Origin: Paenarthrobacter sp.
GTDB lineage: Bacteria; Actinomycetota; Actinomycetes; Actinomycetales; Micrococcaceae
Reading direction: 5' to 3'
Assembly: GCA_031179305.1 (NCBI GenBank)
Contig: JAPSHX010000001.1
Span: 224,643 to 288,642, forward strand
Length of the DNA stretch: 64,000 nt
A program made the position numbers and the translations under genes. Under the pieces are notes generated by a model. The model ran no database searches. It saw nothing but the letters and a program-made list of their open reading frames with translations, and was not told where the DNA came from. Positions 42,550-52,250 of the stretch are shown in pieces. Position 1 is the first letter of the stretch. Every line of letters starts with the position of its first letter.

Positions 42550-45153
42550 GTGAGCCTCATGTCGGGCATCCACAAAAACAGAAGGCTAGGTCGCGTGTTC
42601 GATTCAGAGGTTCAGCGAATCCTCGACTTTGTTGCCCGCGGCATCGGTGTGCGGGTTGTCGGCGCACCGGGTAGCGGTAAGACGTCGGTGGTACGCAGCG
42701 TCATGAGCAATCTGGAGAAGACCGGAGTTTCCGTGCACTTCATCAGTGGACTCCGTACACACCGCACCATCCCGTACTCGGCCATCAAGGGGCTCGGTCT
42801 GGAAATGAGGCCTGGCCGTAGCGGTGTCTTCGATATTGCTGATGTGTTCTCGAGCCAGCTGGCCAAGGCCGGCAAACACCTGCTGGTAGTAGACGATCTC
42901 CACCTGGTGGATAGTGAATCCTTGGCAGTCTTGGAGGCTGTGAGGCGGAGATCTGATTGTCCTATGGTGGCCACGGCCCCGGAAACTTGGGCTTACTCCA
43001 GGGGGCAGCTGGCCGTGCTTAACAACGGTCGGGAGGCGCATCTGCAGCTGGACCCACTCCACTACGAGCAGGTCCACCTCCTCATCGCCCAGGTTCTTGG
43101 TGCTCCGGCAGACGCAGACACGACTGCCCGCATCCTTACCAAGTCGGCTGGTAACCCGCGGCTCATCGTTCGGATCGCAGAGACTGCCTCGCTGAGCAAC
43201 CTCTTGGTCATGAAGAACAAGCAATGGTGCATGACTGCCGACACCCTATGGAACGAACACCTCCGGGGGACACTTGAGGCTCTCCTCGCAGAACTAAATG
43301 CTGAGGAGTTCACAGCGCTGCACATCATGGCGATTCTCGGTACCGCACGGGTTGACGTTCTCCACAAAGTCATCCAGCCGGATGCCTTGGAAGGATTGGA
43401 GCGCAGGGGATTCCTGTCCGTCCTGGCGGACCACCACAATGGCTCAATAGCGGCCATCAGTCCACCCGTAATCGCTGACTACTTTCGAGGGAACAAGAAC
43501 CTCCGGGACCGGAAACTGCTCCGAAGCAAGATCGCCGGCGTCCTTGAAGCTGCCCCACAAACGGCCCCGGAGAAGTACACCACGGCGGACTGCCTCTCCC
43601 GTGTCCTTTCATCTCTGCGTCTGGAGAAGGGCAACGACGACGCCATTACTTCCAGGCACTTCCACGACCACAACGCTGACCGGGAACGCATCCGCTACGA
43701 ACGTTGGCAGGCCAACAAGTCAGCGGCCAATGCCGCAGCCATCCTCCGCATCTACTGGGGTGCTCCCGTAAATATTGAGCGTGCGAGTCTTGTCTGCGCC
43801 GAAACAACAGATTTCGACGCCGATTCCAGAGACCGCTTGTTTGTCACCATCACTGAGGCCATGCTGGCGATCCACACGGGCCGCGGGCCGGGTGCCGCCG
43901 TCGACATTCTCCAAAAGTTCGCCGGGGACAATCCGCGGCTGGTACCTGAAGTAGAGAACGCCATTCTGTTCATCAGTACTTCCCACGGCAGGGTTCCAGC
44001 TGATGCCGCCAAGGAGCCAGGCGCTTTTGAGGGCCAAGAATCGGGAATGGGGATGTTGGTCCATGGGTTGCTGGAGCTGTACCGCTTCAAGCCAGCTGCA
44101 GCGTTGGAAGCTGTTGCGGGTGCTGGAGACGATGATGTTTTTTCTCATCTCCGGCCCTTCATACACGGCTTTGCGCTCTTCGCCGCCGGACGCGTAGAGG
44201 AGTCGTTGGTCTTCGCGTTGGACTGGCGGGCAGAAGCCCGCAAGAATCTGGACCAATTCGGCGTGGTCACCAGCAGCTACGTGGCCGCACACGGCCTGCT
44301 CTACAGAGGCCACTTTGAAGAGGCCGAATACCTCATGAGCAGTGTCTTTGCGATGGGTCGCCCGGGTTTCGTCGTTGACTCGCTCTACGACGGCATGCTC
44401 AGGCTCGCTGGGCTCAGGCACGCGACAACTGCCATAGTGCCCACGCTTTCCATAGCCGCACAGGCGCGGACGGAGGTGCCGGACGTTGGTCCGATACCCG
44501 GCATCGGCAAGGGAGTTTACGAGCTCATCGCCCATAACAACGCCCAACCTTCAGTGTTCGACCGCAAAGCCGCCAAACTCATCAGGCGGCAGCTAAAGAG
44601 CGGCTACGTCCTTGAAGCCATGATGACAGCGCTTCTTTGTACGTGCCTTTGCCCAGGGCGGCCCGTTTTGGATCTTCTCCAGAAGATCCTGCGGGAGAAC
44701 GGCGTAACCGTCCATGATCAGCTCATTGCCATTGCAACCTCGGTGGTTGAAAGTGACCACCAGCTGCTCGGGCTGCTCCTCAAGCACTATGAGCCGGACA
44801 TCGACACCTACCAGGTGGGGATGCTGCTACGTGGAGCCCTCAAACGCCACGTGATCGACGGTGACGCTGTGGCAGCTGACGCCCTGGCACAGGCTTCGTC
44901 CATCTTCGCTGTTCGGTTCCCCTCGGCCAATGAGCAGCTCTCCTTCAATTCCTTCAGGACAACACCGTTGACCGAAAGGGAGATCGAGGTCGCCGTATTG
45001 GCCGGACACCGTACCAACGTGGAAATTGCGGAACATCTCGGCATCAGCGCGAGGACAGTTGAAAACCACATCTCCAACGCGTTGCGGAAGACGGGTGCAA
45101 CATCCCGCAATAGTCTTTTTATGCTGGTGGGGAATTCACTTCCGCCGCGCTGA
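42550..45153 (+). CDS. Large ATP-binding LuxR-family regulator (LAL type)
   Basis: An 867-residue regulator. N-terminal AAA-type NTPase: Walker A GAPGSGKT (38-45), Walker B HLLVVDDLHL (about 115-124). A long helical middle follows, and a LuxR helix-turn-helix ends the protein (LTEREIEVAVLAGHRTNVEI, then AEHLGISARTVENHISNALR). LAL regulators respond to ligands or protein partners and activate transcription. GTG 42550 and ATG 42559 are both possible starts. It is followed after 21 bp by an APC permease, probably a target or cotranscribed partner. Confidence 0.85.
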   Translation: MSLMSGIHKNRRLGRVFDSEVQRILDFVARGIGVRVVGAPGSGKTSVVRSVMSNLEKTGVSVHFISGLRTHRTIPYSAIKGLGLEMRPGRSGVFDIADVFSSQLAKAGKHLLVVDDLHLVDSESLAVLEAVRRRSDCPMVATAPETWAYSRGQLAVLNNGREAHLQLDPLHYEQVHLLIAQVLGAPADADTTARILTKSAGNPRLIVRIAETASLSNLLVMKNKQWCMTADTLWNEHLRGTLEALLAELNAEEFTALHIMAILGTARVDVLHKVIQPDALEGLERRGFLSVLADHHNGSIAAISPPVIADYFRGNKNLRDRKLLRSKIAGVLEAAPQTAPEKYTTADCLSRVLSSLRLEKGNDDAITSRHFHDHNADRERIRYERWQANKSAANAAAILRIYWGAPVNIERASLVCAETTDFDADSRDRLFVTITEAMLAIHTGRGPGAAVDILQKFAGDNPRLVPEVENAILFISTSHGRVPADAAKEPGAFEGQESGMGMLVHGLLELYRFKPAAALEAVAGAGDDDVFSHLRPFIHGFALFAAGRVEESLVFALDWRAEARKNLDQFGVVTSSYVAAHGLLYRGHFEEAEYLMSSVFAMGRPGFVVDSLYDGMLRLAGLRHATTAIVPTLSIAAQARTEVPDVGPIPGIGKGVYELIAHNNAQPSVFDRKAAKLIRRQLKSGYVLEAMMTALLCTCLCPGRPVLDLLQKILRENGVTVHDQLIAIATSVVESDHQLLGLLLKHYEPDIDTYQVGMLLRGALKRHVIDGDAVAADALAQASSIFAVRFPSANEQLSFNSFRTTPLTEREIEVAVLAGHRTNVEIAEHLGISARTVENHISNALRKTGATSRNSLFMLVGNSLPPR

Positions 45154-45174
45154 CCCGGGATAGGCTGGATATCC

Positions 45175-46437
45175 GTGAGCAACTCTCCGGCTTTGGCCCG
45201 CCGACTAGGCACGTTCGACGCTTCGCTCATTGGTCTGGGATCCATGATCGGCGCGGGAGTCTTCGCGGCCTTTACCCCAGCCGCTGCAGCCGCAGGATCT
45301 GGGCTGCTGATCGGGTTGGTGGTGGCCGCCTTCGTTGCCTTCTGCAACGCAACCTCGTCTGTCCAACTAGCCGCGGCCTATCCAACGTCCGGAGGTACCT
45401 ATATATACGGTCGGGAACGGCTCGGCCCTTGGTCCGGGTTCCTGGCAGGATGGGGATTCGTCATTGGCAAAACGGCGAGTGCCGCTGCCATGGCGATGAC
45501 CTTCGCCGCCTACGCCGCACCGCAAGGTTGGGAGCGCCCGGTGGCGATTGTCGCCGTCGTGATTCTGACTGCCGTGAATTATCACGGGGTGACCCGCACA
45601 GCCGGGCTGACGCGGGTGCTGGTGGTTGCTGTACTTGCTGCCCTGACGGTTGCTGTCGCAGCGGTCTGGGGTGGCGCCGGTCCGGACTTTGGCAGCTTTA
45701 TGGGAGAGGGGCTGCTGGCCCACGGCTTGTACGGCATCCTGCAAGCAGCGGGGCTGCTGTTCTTCGCTTTTGCCGGGTACGCAAGGATCGCGACGATGGG
45801 TGAGGAAGTGCGTGAGCCCAAGCGCACCATACCCCGGGCCATCAGCATTGCGCTGGGGATCACCATCATCATCTACGCCGTCATAGCGGTTACTCTGCTG
45901 GCGGCGCTCGGCCCCGAAGGAGTGGCCGCCACGCCCACACCCTTGGCCGATGCGGTGAGCGCCGGAACCTTGGCCTGGGCTTCGCCCGTAGTCCGAATCG
46001 GTGCAGCTGTCGCTTCTCTGGGCGCGTTGTTGGCACTCGTCGCAGGGCTTGGCCGAACGAGCCTAGCCATGGCCCGCGAACACGATCTGCCGCATTGGCT
46101 CGCCGCTGTCCATCCGCGCTACAAGGTCCCGCATCGTGCTGAAGTCACGCTAGCCGTGGTGGTCTGCTTGATCATCGCAGTTGCTGATCTTCGAGGGGCA
46201 ATCGGCTTCTCGTCATTCGGAGTGCTGCTCTACTACTTGGTGGCCAACATCGCCGCCTACACCCAGCCGTTGGAGGACCGCCGCTACCCGAAGTTCCTTC
46301 AGGTAGCTGGTGCTGTTGCCTGCGTGGTTCTTGTTGCCACCCTTCCGCCTCTGTCTGCCGGGTTGGGTGTGCTGATGTTCGCGGTGGGCATCGTGTACCG
46401 TCTGGTGCGTCTGCGGATTAGTCGTCCTGCCGGTTGA
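45175..46437 (+). CDS. APC-family amino acid permease
   Basis: A 420-residue, about 12-helix APC transporter. The N-terminal LIGLGSMIGAGVFAAFTPAA is the family's helix-1 substrate loop, and the helix 6 region reads GLLFFAFAGYARIATMGEEV. Substrate likely an amino acid or amine. The GTG start lies 21 bp after the LuxR gene, suggesting shared transcription or regulation. Confidence 0.83.
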   Translation: MSNSPALARRLGTFDASLIGLGSMIGAGVFAAFTPAAAAAGSGLLIGLVVAAFVAFCNATSSVQLAAAYPTSGGTYIYGRERLGPWSGFLAGWGFVIGKTASAAAMAMTFAAYAAPQGWERPVAIVAVVILTAVNYHGVTRTAGLTRVLVVAVLAALTVAVAAVWGGAGPDFGSFMGEGLLAHGLYGILQAAGLLFFAFAGYARIATMGEEVREPKRTIPRAISIALGITIIIYAVIAVTLLAALGPEGVAATPTPLADAVSAGTLAWASPVVRIGAAVASLGALLALVAGLGRTSLAMAREHDLPHWLAAVHPRYKVPHRAEVTLAVVVCLIIAVADLRGAIGFSSFGVLLYYLVANIAAYTQPLEDRRYPKFLQVAGAVACVVLVATLPPLSAGLGVLMFAVGIVYRLVRLRISRPAG

Positions 46438-46449
46438 TGTTCCGGCTGG

Positions 46450-46489
46450 GCACGGCCCCACCTGGGGGTAGTCGGATGGAGCCGTGCCG
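46450..46489. terminator. Hairpin after the permease gene
   Basis: GGCACGGC (46450-46457) pairs with GCCGTGCC (46482-46489), with an inner CCCC-ACCT-GGGG hairpin. It lies 12 bp after the permease stop. No T-run follows, so it is a likely but not textbook terminator. Confidence 0.45.
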
Positions 46490-46588
46490 CAGTGCCTCCT
46501 ACGCGTGGAGCGAGTGGGGTAACCCGCCGGACACCGGGAATCCCGCCCCGAGAGGCACAAAAAGAGACTATGACCGGCAATCGGCCTC

Positions 46589-46681
46589 TAGGTGTTCGAA
46601 TCCTCAAACTAGGTGGTCGCGAGGCGCATATTTGGGGGCAAATTCATCAAAAATAGGTGCTGAGCGATAGCGTCTAGGTGT
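46589..46681 (-). promoter_or_regulatory. CACCTAG array B (reverse orientation)
   Basis: CTAGGTG (CACCTAG on the minus strand) occurs at 46589, 46610 and 46675, with a one-base variant ATAGGTG at 46654. Spacings are 21, 44 and 21 bp, matching array A upstream of the LuxR gene. The array lies between the permease and a convergent membrane-protein gene, and its last copy overlaps that gene's stop codon. No gene start lies next to it, so what it would regulate is unclear. Confidence 0.5.
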
Positions 46682-47087
46682 TGGCCCGGCGTCGAGCATT
46701 CCTACGTTCCACGGACTCCATGTAGGTAACGATGCTCGCAATAGTCAGGGCCACGGAGCAGACAACAGCCAGCGCGGTGGACGCCTCCTGGAATGGCACC
46801 ACCACCAGAGGGCTCAGCATCATGGCATTGCCAAAGCCGGATGCAGCGAAGAGTCCTGCTTTAAGGAGCAGACAGGTGAACGGTTCGGCAATCAACATCG
46901 CTACTGGCGCCACAACACCCAGCGCCATTGTGAGAACGACAGCCGTGGTCCGCAAATCTGAAGGATCAAGGATTTCCAAGCCTTCTGGAGGGGGCGCAGT
47001 TCCTAACAGGGTGGCCGACACCGCCGAGCAAACAGCTATGACGCAGGTGATGATGCGAAGCGCTGCTGGGTAGAAGTGCGTGATCAC
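46674..47087 (-). CDS. Four-helix membrane protein of unknown function
   Basis: A 137-residue protein with four hydrophobic segments (about 8-30, 46-68, 72-95, 101-122) and a basic C-terminal tail (ERRNARRRANT). No family recognised. The GTG start has AAGGA 7 bases upstream. Its stop codon overlaps the last CACCTAG copy of array B. Confidence 0.6.
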   Translation of the reverse strand: MITHFYPAALRIITCVIAVCSAVSATLLGTAPPPEGLEILDPSDLRTTAVVLTMALGVVAPVAMLIAEPFTCLLLKAGLFAASGFGNAMMLSPLVVVPFQEASTALAVVCSVALTIASIVTYMESVERRNARRRANT

Positions 47088-47184
47088 TGGTAAGTCCTTG
47101 TCGTTGTAGGTTCAACCCCCGTCCGTAGTGGTAGTAGTCCGAACCAAGGACATGTGACGCGAAACCTGTCTTCGCGCTGAGAGA

Positions 47185-48459
47185 ATGGCGGATATGGAGT
47201 CACCCACCACTGTTCCGGCCGTAGAGTTGCGCATTTCAATCAGTGAGACTGAACCGCTCATCTGGCGGCAACTTGTCCTCCCCGAAACCGCCACAGTCGC
47301 TGAGCTGCACGGTGCCATCCAGACCGCATTCGGGTGGAAGGACGCTCACCTCTACGCCGTCGCCGGCCATGACCGTGCGGGCAAGAAACGCATCATCATG
47401 GGAGTCGACGACGGCCACGGTCCGGCTGGTACCGAGCTAGCAGCTGACGTCCCGCTGGTTGAGCTCTTTGATCCCCGCTCGCCTGGGTTGTCGGACCTTG
47501 AGTACGACTATGACTTCGGGGACAACTGGACGCACAAGATTGAAGTTGTTGGACCTGCCGTCCTCCAAGAGAACACCATCGCTTGCGTTGACGGTGCAAT
47601 GCGGGGACCCATAGAGGATTCCGGGGGAGTGGGTGGGTATGCCAACGTGGTTGCCGTTGTCTCCAACCCTAAGCATCCAGAGCACAGAGAAGCCGTGGAA
47701 TGGCTCGAGTTCGTGACCCAGGAACGTGTGTCCAAGTTTGATCCCGCTGCTTTCAATCTAGAGGCAGTCAACGGGCAGCTCCGCAGTTTGGCGCAACGGT
47801 TCTGGCCAGGCGAAGTGACGGCCGCCGACCAACAAGCGGTTCTTGGTCCGATTCTTTGGTTCCTCAACGAGGCACGTTCTGACGGGTTGCTGTTGACGTC
47901 GGCCGGCTACCTCAAGCCGGCGTTTGTGAAGCGGGCGATGACTGAACTCGGCTGGGATGACGAGTGGATCTCCGCAGGGCGGGTCGAGGTAAGCACGCCG
48001 CCCATCCGCAACCTTCGCGAGCAATTGCAGGAGTGGAAGCTTCTCAGAAAGCTAAAGGACAAACTGCTCCTGACGCCCAAGGGACGGAGACTGGTGGGGG
48101 ATTCCGCAGCCCTATGGGATTTCATCGCCGACCAGTTGGCGAATCCGGACACCGATGCAGAGAAGATCGCAACGCCATTGCTGGTGCATTGGGAGCTGAC
48201 CGGAGACGAGCCGCCCTACGGGTTGAGGGATCAGGTGCTTCAGGCAGCGCTTCATCAGGCTGGGTTGAGGACCAGAGCGGGCCACGGCGAAATACCGCTG
48301 TCCTGGGCTACCGACCTGTACTACGACATCAACCGAAGCCTGCACAGGTTGGAGCTTTGGGAAGGCATCAGCTGGGGGCGGTCTGACCAGAAGTTGTCCG
48401 ACGCCGGCGTCAAGTTCTTACTCGACGTCCAGAGCCGCTGGGACGGCCGCAGCGTCTGA
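47185..48459 (+). CDS. Plasmid pRiA4b ORF-3 family protein
   Basis: A 424-residue protein. Residues about 10-170 are a pRiA4b ORF3-like domain: ISETEPLIWRQLVLPETAT, HLYAV, LEYDYDFGDNWTHKIEV and GGYANVVAV. The rest (about 180-424) is a helical extension common in actinobacterial members (GYLKPAFVKRAMTELGW, then LLTPKGRRLV), perhaps a winged-helix region. The family is often linked to mobile elements, but its biochemical role is unknown. An ATG at 47194 is an alternative start. Confidence 0.8.
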   Translation: MADMESPTTVPAVELRISISETEPLIWRQLVLPETATVAELHGAIQTAFGWKDAHLYAVAGHDRAGKKRIIMGVDDGHGPAGTELAADVPLVELFDPRSPGLSDLEYDYDFGDNWTHKIEVVGPAVLQENTIACVDGAMRGPIEDSGGVGGYANVVAVVSNPKHPEHREAVEWLEFVTQERVSKFDPAAFNLEAVNGQLRSLAQRFWPGEVTAADQQAVLGPILWFLNEARSDGLLLTSAGYLKPAFVKRAMTELGWDDEWISAGRVEVSTPPIRNLREQLQEWKLLRKLKDKLLLTPKGRRLVGDSAALWDFIADQLANPDTDAEKIATPLLVHWELTGDEPPYGLRDQVLQAALHQAGLRTRAGHGEIPLSWATDLYYDINRSLHRLELWEGISWGRSDQKLSDAGVKFLLDVQSRWDGRSV

Positions 48460-48483
48460 GGCTGCGGCCGCTCCAACTGACGG

Positions 48484-49239
48484 CTACTTCTCGCAGCCGA
48501 CTCCATCGCCATTGCCGTCAAGCTGGTAGATATCCGTACCGATAACGGTCACAGGACCCTTCACGTAGGCCGGACCGTTGCCCTTGCCGCTGGCGCAATC
48601 TACGTCCGATGCAATGGGCACACAGTCTCCGGAGTAGTTGGGGTCACAGCCACTTTGGGCAGCAGGGGCAGCCGGAGCTACTTTCGGCTGGACTTGGGCT
48701 GCAGCGGCGTCCGCGGCTGCCTTGTCGGCGGCCGCTTTGTCAGCCGCGGCTTGAATGGCTGCTGCAGCGGCGTCCGCGGCTGCCTTGTCGGCCGCCGCTT
48801 TATCTGCCGCGGCTTTGTCCGCCGCGGCTTTATCTGCAGCGGCCTTGTCGGCTGCAGCCTTCTCAGCAGCTGCCTTTGCCGCCGCTTCCGCAGTTCGCTG
48901 ATCGGACAACTTCTTCGCGCTCGCAGAGTCCAGCCACGTCAATTTGCCAGCCTGGTCGACGGCGCAAACATAGGTCTCGCCAGCGGAAGTCTGAGTCGCC
49001 TTCTCAGCTGTGCAGACCGTGCCAGCGACCTTGCTGGGTGTCGGAGAAGGTGTTGCGGAAGGAGTTGCCTTCGTACTGTTTACAGAGCTCGCGCTCGTGG
49101 GCGCTCCCGGAGCGCACGCTGTGGCCCCAACTAGCAGCGACGTCATGGCCACCAGCCCCAGTGCTTTTCGCCCTTGCGACCACGAAGACTTGCTTTGGAA
49201 ATGCCAGATTTTGGACGTGCGAATAGAACGCTTTTTCAA
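48484..49239 (-). CDS. Secreted Ala/Lys-repeat protein with excalibur-like C-terminus
   Basis: A 251-residue exported protein. The basic N-terminus and hydrophobic segment ALGLVAMTSLLVGATAC suggest a signal peptide, possibly a lipoprotein though the lipobox is atypical. A Ser/Thr/Pro linker follows, then a long series of AAADK repeats forming a helix or coiled coil. The C-terminus CDPNYSGDCVP ... IYQLDGNGDGVGCE resembles the calcium-binding excalibur domain. TTG 49239 is chosen because AAGGGGG lies 7 bases upstream; a GTG-type extension to 49290 lacks such a site. It is probably cell-surface located. Confidence 0.7.
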   Translation of the reverse strand: MKKRSIRTSKIWHFQSKSSWSQGRKALGLVAMTSLLVGATACAPGAPTSASSVNSTKATPSATPSPTPSKVAGTVCTAEKATQTSAGETYVCAVDQAGKLTWLDSASAKKLSDQRTAEAAAKAAAEKAAADKAAADKAAADKAAADKAAADKAAADAAAAAIQAAADKAAADKAAADAAAAQVQPKVAPAAPAAQSGCDPNYSGDCVPIASDVDCASGKGNGPAYVKGPVTVIGTDIYQLDGNGDGVGCEK

Positions 49240-49333
49240 TGTATTGCCCCCTTGTAGATGCGCCGATGCGATGGCGCGTTCAGTGACCATAACACCGTGC
49301 TGAACAGCAAAGGGAGGCGGAGTTGTCTATGAC

Positions 49334-50719
49334 TTAGCGCGCCGCGTGCTTCTTCCGGTCGGCAGGCTTTGCCTGACCTCCGTCAGCGCCAACAACCGAA
49401 GCTCCGGTCCCCAACCCGCGGACCGTCCAACCTGCACTCCGCCAAGCCTCAGCGTCCAGTACGTTACGAGCGTCCAGCACCATCCGGCGTCGTACGAGTG
49501 ATCCCGCAGCAACGGGTGAGAGCGACACGTATTCGTCCCATTCGGTGAGCAGCAGGACCAGTTCGGCGCCTTCGAGGGCGCGTTTGCTGGAGGCTTCGAA
49601 GCGGATTTGCGGGTAGCGGATCCAAGCGTTGTTGATGGCTTTGGGGTCCGTGACGGTCACGTGTGCGCCGGCGGCGGCGAGCTGTTGGGCGACGTCCAGG
49701 GCGGGGGAGTCGCGGATGTCGTCGGTGTCGGGCTTGAACGCGGCGCCAAGGATGGTGACCGTGCGGCCGGACAGGAATCCGCGGCACATCTCGCGGGCGA
49801 CCTCCACGGCGCGGGAACGCTGGTCCAGGTTCACTGAGTCGACCAAACCCATCCACTCATCCACCGACGGCACGGAAAGCTCGCGCGCCTGGGCCCGAAA
49901 CGACCGGATGTCCTTGGGTAGGCAGCCGCCACCGAAACCGAGCCCCGCGTGCAGGTACCTGTTGCCAATGCGCGGATCCAGGCCCATGGCTTCGCTGAGT
50001 TCGCTGACGTCGGCGCCCGATGCGTCGCATAGCTCGGCCATCGCGTTGATGAAGCTGACCTTCGTGGCCAGGAACGCGTTCGACGCCGATTTGATGAGTT
50101 CAGCCGTCGCGAAGTTGCAGACCAGTCGCGGGATGCCGGCGCCGATCAGCGGCTCGTACACACCATCCAGCACTGCAGTAATCGGCGCGCCCGCTGCGGC
50201 ACCCTTGCCGCCGGGGACGCCGTAAACCAGGCGGTCAGGCACCAGCGAATCCTTGACGGCCGTGCCCTGACGCAGGAACTCGGGATTCCAGCCGAGCAAC
50301 ACGTCCGAGCGACGTGCCAGGATTGCGCGGAGCGTCTCCACGGTGCCTACAGGCACAGTGGATTTACCCACGACGGCGGCGCCCTTGGCCAAATGCGGCA
50401 GGAGGCTCTTCGTGGCGCCCATCAGGTATGAGAGATCGGCGGTGTCTGAGGTCTTGGACTGCGGGGTACCGACGCAGAGAAAGTGGACCTGGGCATCCGC
50501 TGCAGCTGCGAAGTCCGTGGTGAAAACGAGCCGGCCGGTGGTGCGTCCATCCTTGAGGAGCTCATCCAGTCCCGGTTCGTGGAACGGCGCCATCGCCTTG
50601 TTGAGCTGCTCAACCTTGGAGGAGTCGATGTCGATGCCCACCACTGTGTGGCCCATCGAAGCGAGCGTTGCTGCATGGACTGCGCCGAGGTAGCCGCAGC
50701 CGATCACGGAGATCTTCAT
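49334..50719 (-). CDS. UDP-glucose/GDP-mannose dehydrogenase family protein
   Basis: A 461-residue nucleotide-sugar dehydrogenase. The NAD loop is MKISVIGCGYLGAVHAATLA, the catalytic cysteine sits in GFGGGCLPKDIRS (about residue 258), and the C-terminal UDP-binding domain follows (LGAAFKPDTDDIRDSPALDV). It oxidises a UDP-hexose to the uronic acid for polysaccharide synthesis. ATG 50719 overlaps the upstream glycosyltransferase stop by 4 bp and is preceded by AAAGGA, which rules out the longer frame. Confidence 0.9.
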   Translation of the reverse strand: MKISVIGCGYLGAVHAATLASMGHTVVGIDIDSSKVEQLNKAMAPFHEPGLDELLKDGRTTGRLVFTTDFAAAADAQVHFLCVGTPQSKTSDTADLSYLMGATKSLLPHLAKGAAVVGKSTVPVGTVETLRAILARRSDVLLGWNPEFLRQGTAVKDSLVPDRLVYGVPGGKGAAAGAPITAVLDGVYEPLIGAGIPRLVCNFATAELIKSASNAFLATKVSFINAMAELCDASGADVSELSEAMGLDPRIGNRYLHAGLGFGGGCLPKDIRSFRAQARELSVPSVDEWMGLVDSVNLDQRSRAVEVAREMCRGFLSGRTVTILGAAFKPDTDDIRDSPALDVAQQLAAAGAHVTVTDPKAINNAWIRYPQIRFEASSKRALEGAELVLLLTEWDEYVSLSPVAAGSLVRRRMVLDARNVLDAEAWRSAGWTVRGLGTGASVVGADGGQAKPADRKKHAAR

Positions 50720-51885
50720 GAGGAGGGTCCTTTGCTTGAGGTGAATTCGCTGGGCCCGATTGTTCTGCTGGCCACGCCGGAGATGACTTCGCTGTAATGG
50801 CGCACCAGGTCTGCGCTGAGGACAGGCCACGTCCGGCCCTGCACCGAAGCGGTAGCTGCCGTTGCGAACGCTCGGCGCTTGGCGTCGTCGCCGATCAAGT
50901 CCTGCACATAGCCGCGCAGCTGGCCAAGGTTGCCGGGCTCATACAGCCAGCCCGTGCGTGAGTTCTCCACGAGGTCCAAGGGGCCGCCGCGGCCGGTCGC
51001 GACCACAGGAACACCGGATGCCATGGCTTCCTGGATGGTTTGGCAGAAGGTCTCGAACTCGCCGGGATGGACGAAGAGGTCGAAGCCGGCGACAGCTTGA
51101 GCCAGCGCATCCCCGCCGAGGAATCCGGCGAAGTGGGCGTTCGGCAGGGCCGCTTGGAGTGCTTCACGTTGCGGGCCATCACCAACGATGACCAGTTTCG
51201 TGTTCGGCAAATCAGCCAGTACAGCGAGATCCTCAACCTGTTTCTCGACGGCGAGCCGGCCGACGTAGCCGATGATGCGGTGACCGTCGGGCGCCACCGA
51301 GCTGCGCCACGCCGTCGAACGCTTTGCCGGATTGAAACGCGCGGTATCCACACCGCGACGCCACATGTCCACGCGCAGGATGCCGCGTCCGCGCAGCTGG
51401 TTCAGCGCGAACGTTGACGGCACCAGGGTTCGGGTGGCCAGGAGGTGGATGTTGTCCACGCGATTCCAGGCCCAGTTCTTCAGGAACGGCACACCGTAGC
51501 GGGCGGCGTAGCTGGGAACTTCGGTTTGGTAGATCGCGACAGTCGGGATGCCGAGCTGATGGGCGGCCTGCACGGCGCGCCAGCCGAGGACGAACGGGGA
51601 AGCGAGGTGCACGACGTCAGGGGAGAAATCGGCAAGGATTCGCTTGACCCGATTCACACCACCCAACGCAACCCGCACATTCGTGTAACCGGCCAGCGGC
51701 ACCGAAGGAAGCCGATGCACATACGCACCCTTCTCGACGCTCGAAACATCAGTGTCCGACGTCGACGGCGCGATCACCATCACCTCATCCCCGCGCTCCT
51801 GCAGATGCTCCAGCACCCGCAGTATCGAGTGGGTTACCCCATTCATCAGTGGCAGGAATGATTCGGCGACGATTGCGATCCTCAC
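50716..51885 (-). CDS. GT4-family glycosyltransferase (mannosyltransferase-like)
   Basis: A 389-residue GT-B glycosyltransferase. N-terminal IAIVAESFLPLMNGVTHSIL and C-terminal HPGEFETFCQTIQEAMASGV, the E-x7-E motif of GT4 enzymes, are clear. It resembles actinobacterial GDP-mannose-dependent alpha-mannosyltransferases acting on lipid acceptors. It is translationally coupled to the UDP-sugar dehydrogenase, suggesting a shared role in glycolipid or envelope polysaccharide formation; donor and acceptor are not proven. Confidence 0.85.
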   Translation of the reverse strand: MRIAIVAESFLPLMNGVTHSILRVLEHLQERGDEVMVIAPSTSDTDVSSVEKGAYVHRLPSVPLAGYTNVRVALGGVNRVKRILADFSPDVVHLASPFVLGWRAVQAAHQLGIPTVAIYQTEVPSYAARYGVPFLKNWAWNRVDNIHLLATRTLVPSTFALNQLRGRGILRVDMWRRGVDTARFNPAKRSTAWRSSVAPDGHRIIGYVGRLAVEKQVEDLAVLADLPNTKLVIVGDGPQREALQAALPNAHFAGFLGGDALAQAVAGFDLFVHPGEFETFCQTIQEAMASGVPVVATGRGGPLDLVENSRTGWLYEPGNLGQLRGYVQDLIGDDAKRRAFATAATASVQGRTWPVLSADLVRHYSEVISGVASRTIGPSEFTSSKGPSS

Positions 51886-52250
51886 GCCTTCAACGGTGGT
51901 CGCGGCGGTTGGCTTGGCGGGTTCGAACGGGTGGCTTGTGGGGGAAGAGTTGGTTAACAGGTGGGTTGGGCGGCAGGCGTCCGGCGGTAATAAGGGGCGT
52001 GCTGTGCTTCATGACCCCGTGGGGCTCTAATTGCGAGCATGAACCGAAACCTGTTAACGACCAAGCTCTACTTGCCAAGAGCTGACCACAGAGACTTGAG
52101 GTGGCGGCGAGCCAAGGATATTTTGTCGGTGGACCATGACACCTTATGTATAAGGGCCTTGGCCGATGACACTAGCCTAGAAGCAGTCGACTAACATGGA
52201 CAGGTGCAAGACGCACGCTGGTTCAGCTCTCTAGGCGAAAGGAGGAACAG

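Noticed and set aside
46434..46670. A 78-codon frame that could be the target of CACCTAG array B
   Set aside because: It overlaps the permease stop and the hairpin, has no ribosome site and reads as non-coding sequence.
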